A stretch of 64,000 nt of DNA from Natrinema longum. GTDB lineage: Archaea > Halobacteriota > Halobacteria > Halobacteriales > Natrialbaceae. Of the stretch, positions 62,251 to 64,000 are shown in pieces. Every line of letters starts with the position of its first letter. Positions within the stretch are counted from its first letter, which is position 1. The notes beneath the pieces are model-generated. The model worked only from the letters and a program-made list of their open reading frames with translations, did not search any database and was not told the DNA's origin. The stretch is from contig NZ_CP071463.1 in NCBI RefSeq assembly GCF_017352095.1, forward strand, positions 558,001 to 622,000. The letters are read 5' to 3'. A program made the translations under genes and the position numbers.

Positions 62251-62781
62251 ATGGTCAACCTCTGGGAAGACCTCGAGACCGGACCGAATCCGCCAGAAGA
62301 GATCTACGCCGTCGTAGAATGTCTCAAGGGCGAGCGCAACAAGTACGAGTACGACAAGGACGTCCCCGGCGTCGTCTTGGACCGCGTGCTTCACAGCAAC
62401 GTCCACTATCCCAGCGACTACGGGTTCATCCCGCAGTCGTACTACGACGACGAGGACCCCTTCGACGTGCTCGTCCTCGTCGAGGATGGGACGTTCCCCG
62501 GCTGCGTCATCGAAGCCCGTCCCGTCGCGCTGATGAAGATGGACGACGACGGCGAGCAAGACGACAAGGTCATCGCCGTGCCAAGCGAGGACCCACGCTA
62601 CGATCACATCGAGGACCTCGACGACATTCCACAGCAGCAACTCGACGAGATCGACGAGTTCTTCGCGACCTACAAGAACTTAGAGGAGGGCAAGGAAGTC
62701 GAGACGCAGGGCTGGGAGGACAAGCAGGCCGCCTACGACGCGATCGAGCACGCCCAGGACCTCTACGACGAGAACTTCTAA
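62251..62781 (+). CDS. ppa: inorganic pyrophosphatase
   Basis: 176 residues. Family I soluble pyrophosphatase; metal-binding Asp triad in DEDPFDVLVL and further acidic residues at VPSEDPRYDHI; substrate-binding NKYEYDKD (residues 30-37) and HYPSDYGFIPQS. Haloarchaeal copies are acidic throughout. A TACTTTTTGATC box is 27 bp before the ATG at 62251, which is chosen over a longer frame. Confidence 0.95.
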   Translation: MVNLWEDLETGPNPPEEIYAVVECLKGERNKYEYDKDVPGVVLDRVLHSNVHYPSDYGFIPQSYYDDEDPFDVLVLVEDGTFPGCVIEARPVALMKMDDDGEQDDKVIAVPSEDPRYDHIEDLDDIPQQQLDEIDEFFATYKNLEEGKEVETQGWEDKQAAYDAIEHAQDLYDENF

Positions 62782-62918
62782 TCCACGTCGTCGCCGCGGT
62801 GTGGTCCGCTCCGTTTTCGAGCGGACGAGCGGATACCCGAGAGTTATCCACACCCGTCGACCACATACGTTATGAGCATGGGTAATTTTATGGCCGATCC
62901 TGCCCTATCTCTCACCGT

Positions 62919-63047
62919 ATGGCAGCATCGAACTCCCCAGGAACGTCGTCCGCCGACGATTCGACCGAGTCCGCCGCCGGCATGGCCCACCTCACGGTCG
63001 TTCCGACCAACTTCGATCCCGAAGCCGCGAGCGAGCACGACGCGTAG
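62919..63047 (+). CDS. 42-residue microprotein
   Basis: ATG at 62919, stop TAG at 63045-63047. Serine-rich N-terminus then GMAHLTVVPTNFDPEAASEHDA. Third-position bases are C/G-rich, and a TAATTTTA box lies 32 bp upstream, so I think it is expressed. No family recognised; another short frame from ATG 62872 overlaps in a different frame. Confidence 0.5.
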   Translation: MAASNSPGTSSADDSTESAAGMAHLTVVPTNFDPEAASEHDA

Positions 63048-63221
63048 CCACTCACGGCCGTTCGGACCAGCTCTCGCCCTCCGCCCGATCGCGGCGATTC
63101 GGTGGCACCCACTCGAGGTCGTCACCGGCGGTGACCGTCGAACCGGCTCTCGAGTGTCAGCCATTCACAAAAGACTGTCTCGAAACGAACCTTCTTGTAT
63201 GCGGTCGAACTACGTCCGTCC

Positions 63222-64000
63222 ATGGGTCTGTTCGACCGATTACGGGGCGACGGCGATCCCCGGGTCGCGTTCATCGGGGTCGACGGCGTGCCGTATAGTC
63301 TCCTCTCGGAGAACGAGGAACTGTTTCCGAACTTCGCTGCGATCGCCGACGACGGGACCGCCGAGGAGATTTCCAGCATCGTCCCGCCGGAATCCAGCGC
63401 CTGCTGGCCGTCGCTGACGACCGGGATGAACCCCGGCGAAACCGGTGTCTACGGCTTTCAAGACCGAGAAGTCGGCACCTACGACACCTACGTCCCGATG
63501 GGCCGGGAGGTCCAGGCCGACCGCGTCTGGGACCGCGTCCAGGAGAACGGTCGCAAGGCGACGGTAATGAACGTCCCCGTCACCTTCCCGCCCCAGCGCA
63601 ACGTCCAGCGAATGGTCTCGGGCTTTCTCTCGCCCAGCCTCGAGAAGGCGGCCTACCCCGACGACGTTCGTGACTACCTCGAGACGCTCGACTACCGGAT
63701 CGACGTCAACCCGAAACTCGGCCACCAGGAGGACAAAGCCGAGTTCATCGAAGACGCCCACGCGACGGTCGACGCCCAGTACGAGGCCTTCCAGCATTAC
63801 ATCGAGGAGGACGACTGGGACCTGTTCTTCGGCGTCTTCATGACGACCGACCGGGTCAACCACTTCCTGTTCAAGGATTACGAGCGCGACGGCGAATACA
63901 GGGACGACTTCATCGAGTTCTACAAGAAGATCGACGACTACATCGGCCGGCTCCGGGACTCGCTGCCCGAGGACGTCACGCTGATCGTCGCCTCCGATCA
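63222..64000 (+). CDS. alkaline-phosphatase-superfamily phosphodiesterase, 3' end cut
   Basis: 259 codons present, cut by the window end. N-terminal strand RVAFIGVDGVPY holds the first metal Asp; PPESSACWPSLTTG with nucleophile Ser/Thr region and NPGETGVYGF follow; MTTDRVNHFLFKDY and LIVASD continue the metal-site pattern. Type I phosphodiesterase/nucleotide pyrophosphatase-like. Substrate unknown. Confidence 0.85.
   Translation, partial: MGLFDRLRGDGDPRVAFIGVDGVPYSLLSENEELFPNFAAIADDGTAEEISSIVPPESSACWPSLTTGMNPGETGVYGFQDREVGTYDTYVPMGREVQADRVWDRVQENGRKATVMNVPVTFPPQRNVQRMVSGFLSPSLEKAAYPDDVRDYLETLDYRIDVNPKLGHQEDKAEFIEDAHATVDAQYEAFQHYIEEDDWDLFFGVFMTTDRVNHFLFKDYERDGEYRDDFIEFYKKIDDYIGRLRDSLPEDVTLIVASD

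Overview
The window is chromosomal DNA of an extremely halophilic archaeon (class Halobacteria). It is GC-rich and encodes strongly acidic proteins. The gene content is archaeal-informational: TFB, Cdc48/CdcH, proteasome alpha, SBDS, two RNase P proteins. It also carries several families known only or mainly from haloarchaea (DUF5820, DUF5822, DUF7511, HalOD1, Bat-type HTH, GfcR, TbsP). Many genes have a TATA-like box centred about 27 bp before the start codon, so most transcripts are probably leaderless. The gene content fits Natrialbaceae best, but I cannot fix genus. I see no insertion sequence, CRISPR array, rRNA or convincing tRNA.

Layout. 0-5.6 kb: glyA, a CHAT-type caspase-like protein, the regulator TbsP, a large nested hairpin with haloarchaeal direct repeats, and a small membrane protein. 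5.7-9.2 kb: an RNA/protein quality operon (rnp3, methyltransferase, rnp2, psmA, then SBDS). 9.2-17.1 kb: FUN14, hflX, RidA, a thiolase-like/DUF35 pair whose thiolase has Ser in place of the nucleophilic Cys, a coiled-coil protein, a degenerate P-loop protein, a DEDD exonuclease and HalOD1.

17.3-26.6 kb is the most interesting part. It is an accessory-metabolism island with two heme-copper-oxidase-like/NnrS-like membrane proteins, a Tat lipoprotein, an NhaP antiporter, a MoaD-like protein ending in Cys-Cys, a CGCGG-motif peptide, a 43-residue zinc ribbon, the heme-synthesis radical SAM enzyme AhbC, its small overlapping partner of the Htur_1727 type, and a divergent second radical SAM/SPASM enzyme. 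An identical 12-bp palindrome (CGAACACGTTCG) lies 39-40 bp before three of these start codons, and a 10/12 version lies before a fourth. It resembles the cis element of the anaerobic denitrification regulator NarO. I infer a redox- or NO-responsive regulon combining heme synthesis, peptide modification and heme-binding membrane proteins.

27-35.7 kb: biotin-dependent acyl-CoA carboxylase (PccA-like, PccX, PccB) around a Band-7 protein and a lipoprotein, then an SNF transporter and an SDR enzyme. 35.7-38 kb: response regulator, YjbQ, HEAT-repeat protein. 38-45.8 kb: the four-gene stress cluster prkA-prkA-DUF444-spoVR with overlapping genes. 46.3-53.8 kb: DUF5820, UPF0179, cdcH with an overlapping Hsp20-like small gene, an alpha/beta hydrolase, DUF7511, panB, DUF5822, a HAD phosphatase and a hypothetical gene. 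53.9-59.2 kb: sugar catabolism (DHDPS/KDG-aldolase family enzyme, Bat-type regulator, HAD protein, glucose dehydrogenase gdh and its activator gfcR). 59.3-64 kb: tfb, rnhA and its operon partner, PadR regulator, inorganic pyrophosphatase, a 42-residue microprotein, and the 5' part of an alkaline-phosphatase-superfamily gene cut by the window end.
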